A DNA stretch of 35,970 nt from Streptomyces sp. HD (GCF_028369295.1 NZ_JAQMYP010000081.1:1-35970), one strand, 5' to 3'. Numbered from the stretch's first letter, positions 15,790 to 24,614 are shown. A program made the numbers and translations. Notes: generated by a model not told the origin, from the letters alone.

Positions 15790-16737
15790 TCAGTCCCGCA
15801 GGAAGAACTGGTGCTGGTCGGAGATGTGCTCGTACTCCTCCAGCCGCGCCTGCGTCCGCTCCGGGTCGGCGTCGGTCATGGCCTGCAGCAGCGCGGCGGC
15901 CATCACACCGGGCGCCGCGTAGGAGTCGAAGACCAGGCGGGAGCCGGTGCCGGTGGCGAACACGACGTCGGCGGTGTCGGCCACCGGGCCGAGCGCCAGG
16001 TCGGTGATCAGGGCGACCTTGAGCCCGGCGCTGCGCGCGACCCGTACGGCCGTGAGCGTCTCCTGCGCGTGCCGCGGCATGGAGAAGGCCAGCACCCAGG
16101 TGCCGCCGGCCTCGCGCGACTGCAGCAGCGCGTCGTAGGCGACGCTGCCGCCCCGGGTCACCAGCCGCACGTCCGGGTGGATACGGCGGGCGGCGTAGGC
16201 GAAGTACTCGGCGAGGGACCCGGAGATACGCAGCCCGAGGATGGTCAGCGGCGTCGACTGCGACAGCTTGCGGCCGATGTCGATCACCTGGTCGGGGTCG
16301 GCGAAGTCGCGCCGCAGGTTCTCCAGGTTCTCGATCTCGGCGTCCACGGCGGCCTGCAGTTCATTGGCGCCGTTCTCCTCGGCCGCCGCCGTCCCCCCGG
16401 CGAAGCTGCCGAGCGCGATCGCCTGGAGCTTCTCCCTCAGCGCGGGGTAACCGCTGAAACCGACGGCCGCGGCGAAACGCGTCACCGACGGCTGGCTCAC
16501 GCCGACCCGCTCCGCGAGATCGGTGATCGAAAGGAACGCGGCCTCGGTGATGTGCTCGATCAGGTACTGGGCGATACGCCGCTGCCCGGGCGACAGCCTC
16601 GGCTGGTCGAAGAGCGCCCTGAGCTGGGAGGTCGGGGACGCCTCGGCCTCCGGAACCGTCTTTCCCGAGGTGATGGCGGATGCCTGTGCGCGTGCCTGCT
16701 GAGCCGACGACACCGGTGCGCCTTCTTTGTCTCCCAC
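15790..16737 (-). CDS. MurR/RpiR-family transcriptional regulator with SIS domain
   Basis: A 315-residue regulator. The RpiR HTH lies at ~45-105 (LSPGQRRIAQYLIEH, FLSITDLAERVGVSQPSVTRFAAAVGFSGYPALREKL). A SIS phosphosugar-binding domain follows at ~150-280 (LTILGLRISGSLAEYFAYAARR, AFSMPRHAQETLTAVRVARSAGLKVALITD). It would sense a sugar phosphate and regulate sugar or amino-sugar genes. The start is uncertain. GTG 16737 has TATGTT eight bases upstream, suggesting a leaderless mRNA. GTG 16713 has GAAGG seven bases upstream. It lies 56 bp downstream of the GT39 gene on the same strand. Confidence 0.9.
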   Translation of the reverse strand: MGDKEGAPVSSAQQARAQASAITSGKTVPEAEASPTSQLRALFDQPRLSPGQRRIAQYLIEHITEAAFLSITDLAERVGVSQPSVTRFAAAVGFSGYPALREKLQAIALGSFAGGTAAAEENGANELQAAVDAEIENLENLRRDFADPDQVIDIGRKLSQSTPLTILGLRISGSLAEYFAYAARRIHPDVRLVTRGGSVAYDALLQSREAGGTWVLAFSMPRHAQETLTAVRVARSAGLKVALITDLALGPVADTADVVFATGTGSRLVFDSYAAPGVMAAALLQAMTDADPERTQARLEEYEHISDQHQFFLRD

Positions 16738-16793
16738 AGTGCTTCAACATAGCTCACGCACCCTGCCGACCAGGGCTGTTCCCCGGGCAGGGC

Positions 16794-18467
16794 TCACCGG
16801 CGATAGATCGTCATCGAATGGCCGACCATGTCGATCGGACGGCTGCCGTCGATCAGTTCGGCCAGCCGCCCGGTGGCCTTGGCCGCCGCGGAGTCCGACA
16901 CGACGAGCAGCCCGCGCACCTCGCGGACGGGCACCCTGCGCGGATCGGCGGCGCGGACGCCGTAGAAGGACGGCACCCCGCTGCCCTTGTACACGAGCCA
17001 GACCCGCTCGCCCCGGTACCGCTCGCGCAGCCGGTCGGCCAGCCGTCCGAGGTCCTGCCCCCAGTCCACGTTGGAGTCGTGCAGCCGCAGATGGGTCTTC
17101 TCCGGCCCGCCGAACGCCTCGTTGGAGTACGGCAGGTAGTAGGGATACGTCCGCAGCGAGCTGACCGCGACGAACAGCACCAGCACACCCGCCGCGCGCG
17201 GCACCCATCGCCTGCCCAGTGCGAGCACACAACCCGCCGCCACCGCCAGGAACATCGGCACGAAGAGCGCGTACCGCGTGCCGAAGTCCCGCGACCCGAG
17301 CATGGCCGCGGCCAGCAGCACGGCCGTGGGCACCAGCAGATACGGCGCCACCGGCCACAGCCGCCGTACCGCCACAAGCGCCACGACCCCCGCCACCCAC
17401 AGGACGAGCATGCCCAGCGGCGTCTTCACCAGCAGCGCGGCCGGCAGGTAGTACCAGAGCGAACCCGTGTAGAGCCGCCCGAACAGAAAGCCCTGCCACG
17501 GGTAGTCCTCGAAGTCGAACTGGACCCGCATCCCGTCCCGGTACGCCTCCGGGAACGGCAGCAGATCCACGGCGAGGCCCCGCAGCCCGTGCACATCGGG
17601 CACCGGCTGCTCCGGCGCCCAGCGCAGCCGCGGGTCGACCACCAGGTACGACGCCCACACGACGGCGATCGCGACCAGTGCCACGACACCCGCGCCGGCC
17701 GCTGCCCGCCCGAGTGCCCGGCGCCGGGACCCGGACGGCGGTCGCGCGCTCCATACCGACAGTGCGGCGAGCGCCACCAGCACCGGGACCACCGCCAGCG
17801 TGCTCATCTTCGTCGCCAGGGCCGCACCCAGCGCCACCCCGGCCAGGGGCACGTACAGCCGGGGCCGCTGACGGGCCCGCCACAGCAGCCAGGCCGACGT
17901 CAGCACGAACCCGGCCGCGGGGACGTCCAGCGTGGCGAGCGAGCCGTGCGCGATGACGTCGGGGGAGAAGGCGTACAACCCGAGCGCCGCCAACCCTCCC
18001 ACCGGTCCGGCGAGTTCACGGGCGAAGGCGAACACGATCAGCCCGAACCCGAGCGTCAGGACGATCACGGGCAGCCGGGCGAACAGCATCACGTGCCACG
18101 GGTCGTTCCCGGACTCGTACAGCAGATGCCGCCCCAACCGGCCCTGATCGCCGGTGAAGGACGCGTCGACCCGCGGATCGGCGAGCGCCACTCCGACGGC
18201 GACGACCAGCTTGCCGAGCGGGGGATGCTCGGGGTTGTGGACCACGCGGTGCTCGTGGAGGTACTCGGCCGCCGTGCCCACGTACACGGGTTCGTCGATC
18301 GTCGGCGTCTGCTGGACGGCGGTGGTGACCATCGCGACGGCCATCTGGCCCAGCAGCACGACCACCAGGAGCGGCACGAGCCGGCGCCAGGCAGGCCGCT
18401 GCGCGGGGCGTGCGTCCGGGAGCGTCTCCGGGGCCGGGGCCGGGGCCGAGTGCTGTTCGAGCGTCAT
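16794..18467 (-). CDS. Glycosyltransferase family 39 (PMT-like) membrane protein
   Basis: A 557-residue GT-C enzyme with about ten membrane helices. The first outer loop carries the catalytic-type acidic pair in TPTIDEPVYVGTAAEYL and the conserved NPEHPPLGK. The C-terminal extracytoplasmic portion has HDSNVDWGQDLGRLADRL, which is characteristic of this family of predicted dolichol/polyprenyl-phosphate-mannose mannosyltransferases. It should transfer a lipid-linked sugar to a protein or lipid on the outer membrane face; the acceptor is unknown. The second of two tandem ATGs (18467) is chosen because GGAG lies six bases upstream. A longer start at 18527 adds 20 residues but has only AGG before it. 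Confidence 0.87.
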   Translation of the reverse strand: MTLEQHSAPAPAPETLPDARPAQRPAWRRLVPLLVVVLLGQMAVAMVTTAVQQTPTIDEPVYVGTAAEYLHEHRVVHNPEHPPLGKLVVAVGVALADPRVDASFTGDQGRLGRHLLYESGNDPWHVMLFARLPVIVLTLGFGLIVFAFARELAGPVGGLAALGLYAFSPDVIAHGSLATLDVPAAGFVLTSAWLLWRARQRPRLYVPLAGVALGAALATKMSTLAVVPVLVALAALSVWSARPPSGSRRRALGRAAAGAGVVALVAIAVVWASYLVVDPRLRWAPEQPVPDVHGLRGLAVDLLPFPEAYRDGMRVQFDFEDYPWQGFLFGRLYTGSLWYYLPAALLVKTPLGMLVLWVAGVVALVAVRRLWPVAPYLLVPTAVLLAAAMLGSRDFGTRYALFVPMFLAVAAGCVLALGRRWVPRAAGVLVLFVAVSSLRTYPYYLPYSNEAFGGPEKTHLRLHDSNVDWGQDLGRLADRLRERYRGERVWLVYKGSGVPSFYGVRAADPRRVPVREVRGLLVVSDSAAAKATGRLAELIDGSRPIDMVGHSMTIYRR

Positions 18468-18564
18468 CATCCGCTCCGCGGTGCCGTCGGCCCCACGGTC
18501 GCGGAAGCTGATCCGGAGCCGACCCATGGGGCCTACTCTGCATCAGCTCCCGCCCGGGACGCCG

Positions 18565-20487
18565 CTACCGCTTGAGGAGTCGTACCGACAGACCTTCCGT
18601 CGTGTAGACGGGTACGGCCCGCAGCGTGTCGGAGTTCAGCTCCACCTCGTCGAACTGGCCGCGCAGCCGCTGCGCCTCGATGACCGGGACCGTGGTCCCC
18701 GCGACCGGCGGGCGCTCGGCATCGAGCCGCAGGGACAGCACGCTGCCCCGGCCCAGCACCACCCGGCCGGACACTTCGAGCGCCGGGCCGTGGCTCCTGC
18801 GCACCGGCAGCTCCAGGCTCGACTCGCCCTCCTGGACGTAGGAGCCGCACACCCGCAGCACCTTGTCCGCGCGCAGCGTGCCGCCCACGACCCGCACATC
18901 GCCCTGACCGAGCGCGTTCGCGGACCCGGCGACCAGCACTCCGTCCTCGACCACCGTGCCGCCGTGGTAGCGGTTGTGGCCGGTCAGCGTGAGCGTGCCG
19001 GTGCCGCGCTTGGTCAGGCCGCCCTCGCCGCGGATGTCGTTGCGCCAGGTGTCGGCCGCGCCGAAGCCACCGGCCGCCGCGTCGAGCGTGACGGTCACGC
19101 CGGAGTCGAAGGCGCGGTAACCGTCCGCCGCGGCGAACAGGTTCAGCCGGCCCCACTGCTCGAAGCCGTCCAGCAGCACGTACCCGGCGGGCAGCGCGGT
19201 CGTCCGCAGCACCTCGCGGCGCTGGGCGGCGGTCAGGTACGGCTGGCGCGTCTCCAGCAGCACCTCCGCGCCCTTCGGCACGGTCAGCGGCTCGTCGCGG
19301 CCCTGCCGGGTCAGCACGTAGGTCAGCTTGGGCGTGACCGTACGGGCGTTGGCGTCCCGGTCGGCGTACGGGTCGGTGGCGGTGCCGGCCGCGTGGGCGT
19401 AGGCGTAGAGGGTGTCGGACGTCGAGCCGGTCCGCTGCGTGAAGTACGCCAGGGCCTGGGCGCGAGCCGCGGTCTTGAGGTCCGCGTTGGCCGGGTCGGC
19501 GAGGGCGGCGGCGGCCAGGGCCGTGGCCATGACGCGGCCGCCGAGGACGTCGACCGTGGAGTGCATGCCCGCCACGATGCGGGTGTGGCTGAGTTCGAAG
19601 GCCCGGGTCACCAGCTCCTGGAAACGCTCGGGCACGGCGTAGGCGTACGCCAGGGCCGCCAGATGCAGGGCGTTGGTGTGCCCGCTGGGGAAGCCGCCGT
19701 CATCGGCCGCGGTCTCACCGCGCTGCCGCAGCAGCTGCGGGGCGACGACGACCTGCGACTCGTAGACCGGGAAGCCGAACGCGTCCTTCTTCCCCGTGTC
19801 GACGACCTCGCTGTCCTCGTTCATCCGCCACGGACGCGGGTACTGGAAGGCGAACTTCGCCGGGTTGCCGGAGGCGAAGGGACCGCGCACGGTGTCGACG
19901 AGCTTCGCCACCTTGCCGAGCTCCGAGTCGTACGACCCCGCGCCGATCGCGGAACCGGCCGGCGCGTCGGCGGGCAGGGCGTCGCTGATCTTCCCGGCGG
20001 GCGTGCCGTCGGGCGCGCTGGTGATCGAAGTGACCGCCTTGGCCCCGGACTTGTACAGCTCGGCCAGCGGACCCAGCCCGGCGATCACCGAGTAGCTCTG
20101 GTGCTGGCGGTCGATGATGAACGATTCCTTCGCCTGGGCGTCCGTGCGGGCGGCGGTGATCCGGGCGCAGTAGCGCATGTTGGCGCGCAGCACCTCGGGC
20201 ATGAGCGGCGTTCCGGTGTTCCAGGCGCCGCCGGTCTTCCACACCCTCGCGAAGCCGCCGAGGACGCGGACCACCGCATTGGTCTCGGGCGTCTGGTTCG
20301 CGACGACGTTCGTCTTGTAGTCGTCCACGAACGCGGCGGCGTTCACGGCGGCCTTGGCGTCCGCGGAGGGAAGCCAGCCGGCGAACGCGGGGACGGCCAC
20401 CAGGGCCGCACCGCTGCCCACGGAGGTCAGGAGAAAGCGCCTTCTGTTCATGGGCGAGGTGGTGTGGCGTCCGGCGGTTGACGGCAT
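18565..20487 (-). CDS. Tat-exported PAP2-family phosphatase with autotransporter-associated repeat
   Basis: A 640-residue secreted protein. The N-terminus has a twin-arginine signal (NRRRFLLTSVGSGAALVAVPAFA, ~14-36). The acid-phosphatase signature is complete: KX6RP at ~211 (KFAFQYPRP), PSGH at ~265 (GGFPSGHTNA) and RX5HX3D at ~303 (TRIVAGMHSTVD). The C-terminal third (~490-640) contains a PATR-type beta-strand repeat (GEGGLTKRGTGTLTLTG, YHGGTVVEDGVLVAGS, LGQGDVRVVGGTLRA), normally found in Gram-negative autotransporter passengers. It probably removes phosphate from an extracellular ester. ATG 20487 is chosen because GAGAGG lies six bases upstream. It precedes the GT39 gene by under 100 bp. 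Confidence 0.9.
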   Translation of the reverse strand: MPSTAGRHTTSPMNRRRFLLTSVGSGAALVAVPAFAGWLPSADAKAAVNAAAFVDDYKTNVVANQTPETNAVVRVLGGFARVWKTGGAWNTGTPLMPEVLRANMRYCARITAARTDAQAKESFIIDRQHQSYSVIAGLGPLAELYKSGAKAVTSITSAPDGTPAGKISDALPADAPAGSAIGAGSYDSELGKVAKLVDTVRGPFASGNPAKFAFQYPRPWRMNEDSEVVDTGKKDAFGFPVYESQVVVAPQLLRQRGETAADDGGFPSGHTNALHLAALAYAYAVPERFQELVTRAFELSHTRIVAGMHSTVDVLGGRVMATALAAAALADPANADLKTAARAQALAYFTQRTGSTSDTLYAYAHAAGTATDPYADRDANARTVTPKLTYVLTRQGRDEPLTVPKGAEVLLETRQPYLTAAQRREVLRTTALPAGYVLLDGFEQWGRLNLFAAADGYRAFDSGVTVTLDAAAGGFGAADTWRNDIRGEGGLTKRGTGTLTLTGHNRYHGGTVVEDGVLVAGSANALGQGDVRVVGGTLRADKVLRVCGSYVQEGESSLELPVRRSHGPALEVSGRVVLGRGSVLSLRLDAERPPVAGTTVPVIEAQRLRGQFDEVELNSDTLRAVPVYTTEGLSVRLLKR

Positions 20488-20590
20488 GAGTGCCTCTCTT
20501 GAGCTCTTCGGCCGTACGGCCGGGGGGGAGATCGAAACGAACGACCCGACCCCGGGTGCGGCACGCGAGGCGTGAGACGCATGAGCCGTA

Positions 20591-20604
20591 TGAAAGCGCT
20601 TGGG
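20591..20604 (-). promoter_or_regulatory. LacI-type operator candidate before the PAP2 gene
   Basis: On the minus strand CCCAAGCGCTTTCA is centred on AGCGCT, the core typical of LacI/GalR-family sites. The 11 bases CAAGCGCTTTC recur in the same orientation before the sugar-binding lipoprotein gene at 23038. A weak -10 (CATACG) follows directly, so binding would block this promoter. Confidence 0.5.
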
Positions 20605-20675
20605 GCCGAGTCGTACGGTCGAAGATCTACGGGCGGGTTGTGTCGGACTCGGGATGGCCCGGCGTCCGGCAGGTG

Positions 20676-21575
20676 TCACACAAGTGAACGGGCGAGCGCC
20701 ACCGCACCCTCGACCGGCGGCAGCCGCAACGGCCGCGGCCGGGCCCCGGGCACGCTCTCGGCGAGAGCGGCGGCGAACGCGTCGTACAGGACGGGCTGGG
20801 CGAGAACGGTGCTGCCGGCGACCACGACGTCGTCCACCGCGACCCCGCGCGCCGCGAGCCGGGTGACGAGCGCGGCCAGCGAACGCCCGCCCTCGGCGAT
20901 CACCGCACGGGCGAGCTCCGAACCGGCCTCGGCGGCCGCGAACACGACCGGGGCGTGCCGGCCCCACTCGGCGGACACGTCCTTGGCGCCTTCCAGCGCC
21001 GCGCCGAGCGCGGGTACTTCGGTGACGCCGAAGGAGTCGACGAGCCCGCGAGCCAGTGGGTCGGGTTCCTCCCCGCGGTCGTGCGCCGCCCACACGGCGC
21101 GCGCGGACTCGCGCACGAGGCCCGCGGAGCCGCCCTCGTCGCCGAGGACCGCGCCCCAGCCGCCGACCTGGACGGGCGTGCCGTCGGCCAGCCGCCCCAC
21201 CGCGACCGAACCGGTCCCGGCGACCAGGCCGACCCCCTTGTCCAACCCGGCGGCGGGGACGAGCAGTTCGGCGTCGCCCACCACCGACGCGGGCGCGTCG
21301 AAGTGGAGTTGCAGAGCGGTGCGGATCTGGGAGCACTGGCGAGGAGTCTCACAGGCGTGCCCGCCCACGGCGAGGGCGGACGGGCGCGCCCCCTTCGGCA
21401 GGGCGCCGGCGACCAGCGCGGCGAGCCAGCCGGCGGCGGCCACGGGGTCGTGCGGCCGCCAGCCGCTGCTGGTACGGACGTGATCGGCCACCGGGGTGTC
21501 GCCCCTGAGTGCCCGGAGATGCGTCTTGGTGCCGCCCACGTCGATGCCGACCACCAAGGGTGCGGAGTCCTGCAC
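20676..21575 (-). CDS. BadF/BcrA-type sugar kinase, N-acetylglucosamine kinase-like
   Basis: A 299-residue member of the ASKHA fold (BadF/BadG/BcrA/D ATPase family, which includes eukaryote-type GlcNAc kinases). Phosphate-1 motif VVGIDVGGTKTHLRAL is at ~8-23, phosphate-2 GVGLVAGTGSVAVGR at ~110, and adenosine motif VDDVVVAGSTVL near 255. GWGAVLGDEGGSAG is the family's conserved sugar/nucleotide loop. It should phosphorylate an amino sugar or related monosaccharide with ATP in the cytoplasm. GTG 21575 has AGAGG five bases upstream. It is divergent from the ROK regulator gene, with an inverted repeat between them, and is the likely intracellular end of the import system encoded downstream. Confidence 0.87.
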   Translation of the reverse strand: MQDSAPLVVGIDVGGTKTHLRALRGDTPVADHVRTSSGWRPHDPVAAAGWLAALVAGALPKGARPSALAVGGHACETPRQCSQIRTALQLHFDAPASVVGDAELLVPAAGLDKGVGLVAGTGSVAVGRLADGTPVQVGGWGAVLGDEGGSAGLVRESARAVWAAHDRGEEPDPLARGLVDSFGVTEVPALGAALEGAKDVSAEWGRHAPVVFAAAEAGSELARAVIAEGGRSLAALVTRLAARGVAVDDVVVAGSTVLAQPVLYDAFAAALAESVPGARPRPLRLPPVEGAVALARSLV

Positions 21576-21705
21576 GGATCCTCTTTCGTCGTTGCGCTGT
21601 GCTGCGACGGCGGGCGAAACCGTGCCTGGAGGAAGGGCAGTTGCAGAGCTAGAGAAGCCCCGGGACGGGCCTCTGGACGGACCACGGCAGGCGAGTACCG
21701 TGACG

Positions 21706-21729
21706 TTCGTTAGGAAGTTAACTAACGAA
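21706..21729. promoter_or_regulatory. Inverted repeat between sugar kinase and ROK genes
   Basis: TTCGTTAG (21706-21713) and CTAACGAA (21722-21729) are exact inverted copies around GAAGTTAA; an inner GTTAAC palindrome overlaps. The TTAG/CTAA form resembles operators of ROK repressors. It sits 131 bases before the kinase start and 144 before the ROK start, in an A/T-rich patch suited to divergent promoters. Confidence 0.6.
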
Positions 21730-21872
21730 GTACAGTGCGTGTCAATAGGCGTCGCGCACTCGGCTTCCCCGGCATCTCGTCCGGGTCGGGAACGCGCGAC
21801 GCCAGGGCAACCCATCGCCGCCTCCCGCCGAGCCGATCGGCCCGGGAGAGCGGCCTGTGACCTGGGGGAAGT

Positions 21873-23006
21873 GTGGAACACGACGTGGTAAGAGCCCCCC
21901 GTCTGACCGAGAGCGCGAGCGCCGTATTCGCCGTGCTGGCCCAGGCCGGCACCGCGACCCGGCCGCAGCTCGCGAGCCTCGCGCGGCTGTCCAAGCCGAC
22001 GGTCTCCTCCGCCGTCGCCGAACTGGAGGGCGTCCACCTCGCCGCGCACTCCGGCACCTCCTCCGGCGGGACGGGCCGCAGTGCCGCCGTCTACCGCCTC
22101 GGCCCGGCCGCGGGCGCCGTGCTCGCCGTCGACCTCGGCCCCGCCCTCACCCGGGTGCGCGGCTGCGCCCTGGACGGCAGCCTGCTCGCCGAGGCGACCG
22201 GTCCCCGGGAGGACGCCGCCGATGTCGTGCGGGACGCGCTCTCCGCGCTGCCCGCGGATGCCCCGCTGCGCACCATCGTCGTGGCCGTCGGCGACGTGAC
22301 CCCGCCGCAGCGGATGCGTCCCGCCACGGCCAAGGCGGGCCCCCTCTTCGACGCGGTGGCCGTCGCCCTGCCGCCCGGAGTGCCCGTCCATCTGGAGAAC
22401 AACGTCAACTGCGCCGCGCTCGCGGAACTGCACGAGGGAGCGGCTCGCGGCCGTCACACCTTCGGCTACCTGCGGATCGGCGTCGGTATCGGTCTCGGCA
22501 TCGTCGTAGGAGGACAGGTGCTGGCCGGGGCCAACGGCGCTGCGGGAGAGCTCGCCAGGCTGCCCTACCCGTGGGACGACGACCTGGAGCCCCGCCACGA
22601 GGCCCTGGAGGAGTACATCGGGGCCTGCTCCCTGCTGCGTCGGGCCGCCGAGGCCTGGCCGGACACCGGCGGCAGCTGCCCCCGCACGGCCGAGCAGCTC
22701 TTCGCCCTGGCCGGAAAGGGCAGTGCCACGGCCCGTGCGGTGGTCGACCGGCATGCCGTGGACGTGGGCCGGCTGGCCGCCGCCGTGACCGCCGTACTGG
22801 ACCCGGGACTGCTCGTGCTGGGCGGCAGCACCGGCGCGTTTCCGCAGCTCCTGCCCGGTGTGCGGGCCGAGCTGGAGCGGCTGAGCTGGCCCACCGAGGT
22901 GGTCAGCAGCCAGGTCGGTGATCTCGGCACCGTGGTCGGCGCGGCCCGCCTCGCGGTCGCCAGAGGAGTCCAAACCGTGACCGAGGCGGCGCGGACGAAG
23001 GATTGA
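21873..23006 (+). CDS. ROK-family transcriptional regulator
   Basis: A 377-residue repressor-type ROK protein. A winged helix lies at ~10-70 (TRPQLASLARLSKPTVSSAVAELEG). The ROK ASKHA domain follows, with AVDLGPALTRVRGCALDG, VHLENNVNCAALAELHEGAARG and YLRIGVGIGLGIVVGGQVLAGANGAAGELARLP. The usual zinc motif CxCGxxGC is absent; the equivalent stretch is EEYIGACSLLRRAAE with only scattered cysteines, which is unusual for the family. GTG 21873 follows GGGGGAA. It should sense a sugar or sugar phosphate and control the divergent kinase and the downstream ABC operon. Its stop codon overlaps a TTGACG hexamer that may be the -35 of the operon promoter. Confidence 0.88.
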   Translation: MEHDVVRAPRLTESASAVFAVLAQAGTATRPQLASLARLSKPTVSSAVAELEGVHLAAHSGTSSGGTGRSAAVYRLGPAAGAVLAVDLGPALTRVRGCALDGSLLAEATGPREDAADVVRDALSALPADAPLRTIVVAVGDVTPPQRMRPATAKAGPLFDAVAVALPPGVPVHLENNVNCAALAELHEGAARGRHTFGYLRIGVGIGLGIVVGGQVLAGANGAAGELARLPYPWDDDLEPRHEALEEYIGACSLLRRAAEAWPDTGGSCPRTAEQLFALAGKGSATARAVVDRHAVDVGRLAAAVTAVLDPGLLVLGGSTGAFPQLLPGVRAELERLSWPTEVVSSQVGDLGTVVGAARLAVARGVQTVTEAARTKD

Positions 23007-23050
23007 CGGTTTCGGACTCGGTCTGCCAATGTCCGGACAAGCGCTTTCTA
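23003..23050 (+). promoter_or_regulatory. Operon promoter and LacI-type operator candidate
   Basis: TTGACG (23003-23008), overlapping the ROK stop, and CAATGT (23027-23032) are separated by 18 bases. CAAGCGCTTTC (23038-23048) begins just after the -10, where a bound repressor would block initiation. The same 11-mer precedes the PAP2 gene. The transcript would have a ~240-base leader. Confidence 0.5.
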
Positions 23051-23198
23051 AGTCGGCCGGGACGCCGGCTTGGGGCGAACCTCCCGCCCGTACTCGACGT
23101 ACGGCAACCGCACGAGGGCGTGCCCGTGCGGTGACGGCCAGGACGGCCGGGGATCTCGCCCCGCGCGGACGACGCGGCCGGGCGAGGCCGCCCCCTCC

Positions 23199-23214
23199 GG
23201 AAAGCGAATTTTCC
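23199..23214 (+). promoter_or_regulatory. GGAAA-N6-TTTCC dyad near second possible operon promoter
   Basis: GGAAA (23199-23203) and TTTCC (23210-23214) flank six bases. They are followed by TGCAAAAT (23216-23223), which could be an extended -10 about 60 bases before the lipoprotein start. The GGAAA/TTTCC form is similar to reported ROK-regulator sites, so this may be the main ROK-controlled promoter. Confidence 0.4.
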
Positions 23215-23282
23215 TGCAAAATGCACCCGTGCCGCCTCGGTCGGCGCCGTGCTCCGTCCCCTACCACGAAATGGGATCGAAG

Positions 23283-24611
23283 ATGACCACTGTGGGTGTG
23301 CGGCGCTCCCGCCGACTCGGCCGCGGCGGTATGCGCCGCCTGGTTCCCCTCGCTGCCGTGGCCACGGCAGGTGCCCTGTTGCTCTCCGCCTGCGGGTCGG
23401 GATCCGACTCGGGCGGGACCTCCAAGTCGCTGACGTTCTGGATCTCCACGGTTCCGGGGCAGGACGCGGGCTGGAAGAAGCTGGTGGCCCAGTACAAGAA
23501 GGAAGCCGGCGTCGACGTCAAGCTCGTCAACATCCCCTACGACGGCTACCCGACGAAGCTGCACAACGCCGCGCAGGCGAACTCCCTGCCCGACGTGGCC
23601 GCCGTTCCGGCGCTGGACCCGATCTGGTCGAACAAGCTGATCGACCTCAGCTCCATCGCCAACAACAAGACCAACAAGATCAACGCCAACTTCCTCGCCA
23701 AGGACTCCTCCGGGAAGGTGCTGTCCATCCCCTCGGACGTCACCGCGTCCGGCCTGTTCATCAACAAGACGCTCTTCGAGAAGGCCGGCGTCTCCTTCCC
23801 GACCTCGCCCCAGAAGACCTGGACCTGGACCGACTTCATGAAGGCGGCGAACAAGGTCCGTGAGAAGACCGGCGCCAAGTACTCCCTGACCTTCGACCAG
23901 TCGCCGTCCCGGCTGCGCGCCATGGTGTACGAGATGGGCGGGAAGTACGTCCACGCGGACTCCTCCGGCAAGTTCTCGGTGGACGCGGCGACCAAGAAGG
24001 CCGTGAACACCTTCGTCGGATGGAACGACGACAAGACCATGCCGAAGTCGGTGTGGACCAGCGGCGCCGACCCGTCGGCCATGTTCCAGAGCGGCAACGT
24101 GGTCGCCTACTGGTCCGGCGTGTGGCAGGTTGCCGCCTTCTCGGACAGCATCAAGAAGTTCGAGTGGGCGAGCGTCCCGACCCCCGCCCAGCCGGTCCAG
24201 GCCAGCGACGTCAACAGCGGCGGCATGACGGTCGGCTTCAATAACAACGGCGAGGCGGCCAAGGCCGCGACGAAGTTCCTGTCCTGGCTGTACGAGCCGG
24301 CCCACTACCAGGTGCTGTGCGAGACGTCCGGGTTCCTGCCGGTCGAGAGCGGTCTGAACCCGAAGTACCCCTTCAAGTCCGAGGCGGCGCAGGCGGCGTT
24401 CAAGCTGTACAACGAGTCGATCCCGCTCTACGCCCCGATCTCCGGCTACTTCAACAGCGCGCAGACGAACTGGGTGCTGAAGGGCAAGAGCCTCACCGAG
24501 GACCCGACCAAGACGGAGCTCGGCAAGGCGATCAACGGCCAGCAGTCGGCCGACAAGGCCCTGGAGAACATCGTGGCCGGCTACAACCAGCAGGTCGGCG
24601 GCGCCTCGTAG
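23283..24611 (+). CDS. Extracellular solute-binding lipoprotein of a sugar ABC transporter
   Basis: A 442-residue family-1 (CUT1) solute-binding protein. After a basic start comes a lipoprotein signal with lipobox LLSAC, Cys37 being lipidated. The mature protein has the typical entry SLTFWISTVPGQDAGWKKLVAQYKKEAG and a hinge region with SLPDVAAVPALDPIW; the C-lobe includes AYWSGVWQVAAF. Aromatic-rich patches fit oligosaccharide binding. ATG 23283 is used; ATG 23271 is in frame four codons earlier and neither has a strong ribosome site. It is the first gene of a five-gene operon. A large hairpin after it should keep its mRNA more abundant than the permease part. Confidence 0.93.
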   Translation: MTTVGVRRSRRLGRGGMRRLVPLAAVATAGALLLSACGSGSDSGGTSKSLTFWISTVPGQDAGWKKLVAQYKKEAGVDVKLVNIPYDGYPTKLHNAAQANSLPDVAAVPALDPIWSNKLIDLSSIANNKTNKINANFLAKDSSGKVLSIPSDVTASGLFINKTLFEKAGVSFPTSPQKTWTWTDFMKAANKVREKTGAKYSLTFDQSPSRLRAMVYEMGGKYVHADSSGKFSVDAATKKAVNTFVGWNDDKTMPKSVWTSGADPSAMFQSGNVVAYWSGVWQVAAFSDSIKKFEWASVPTPAQPVQASDVNSGGMTVGFNNNGEAAKAATKFLSWLYEPAHYQVLCETSGFLPVESGLNPKYPFKSEAAQAAFKLYNESIPLYAPISGYFNSAQTNWVLKGKSLTEDPTKTELGKAINGQQSADKALENIVAGYNQQVGGAS

Positions 24612-24614
24612 GCC

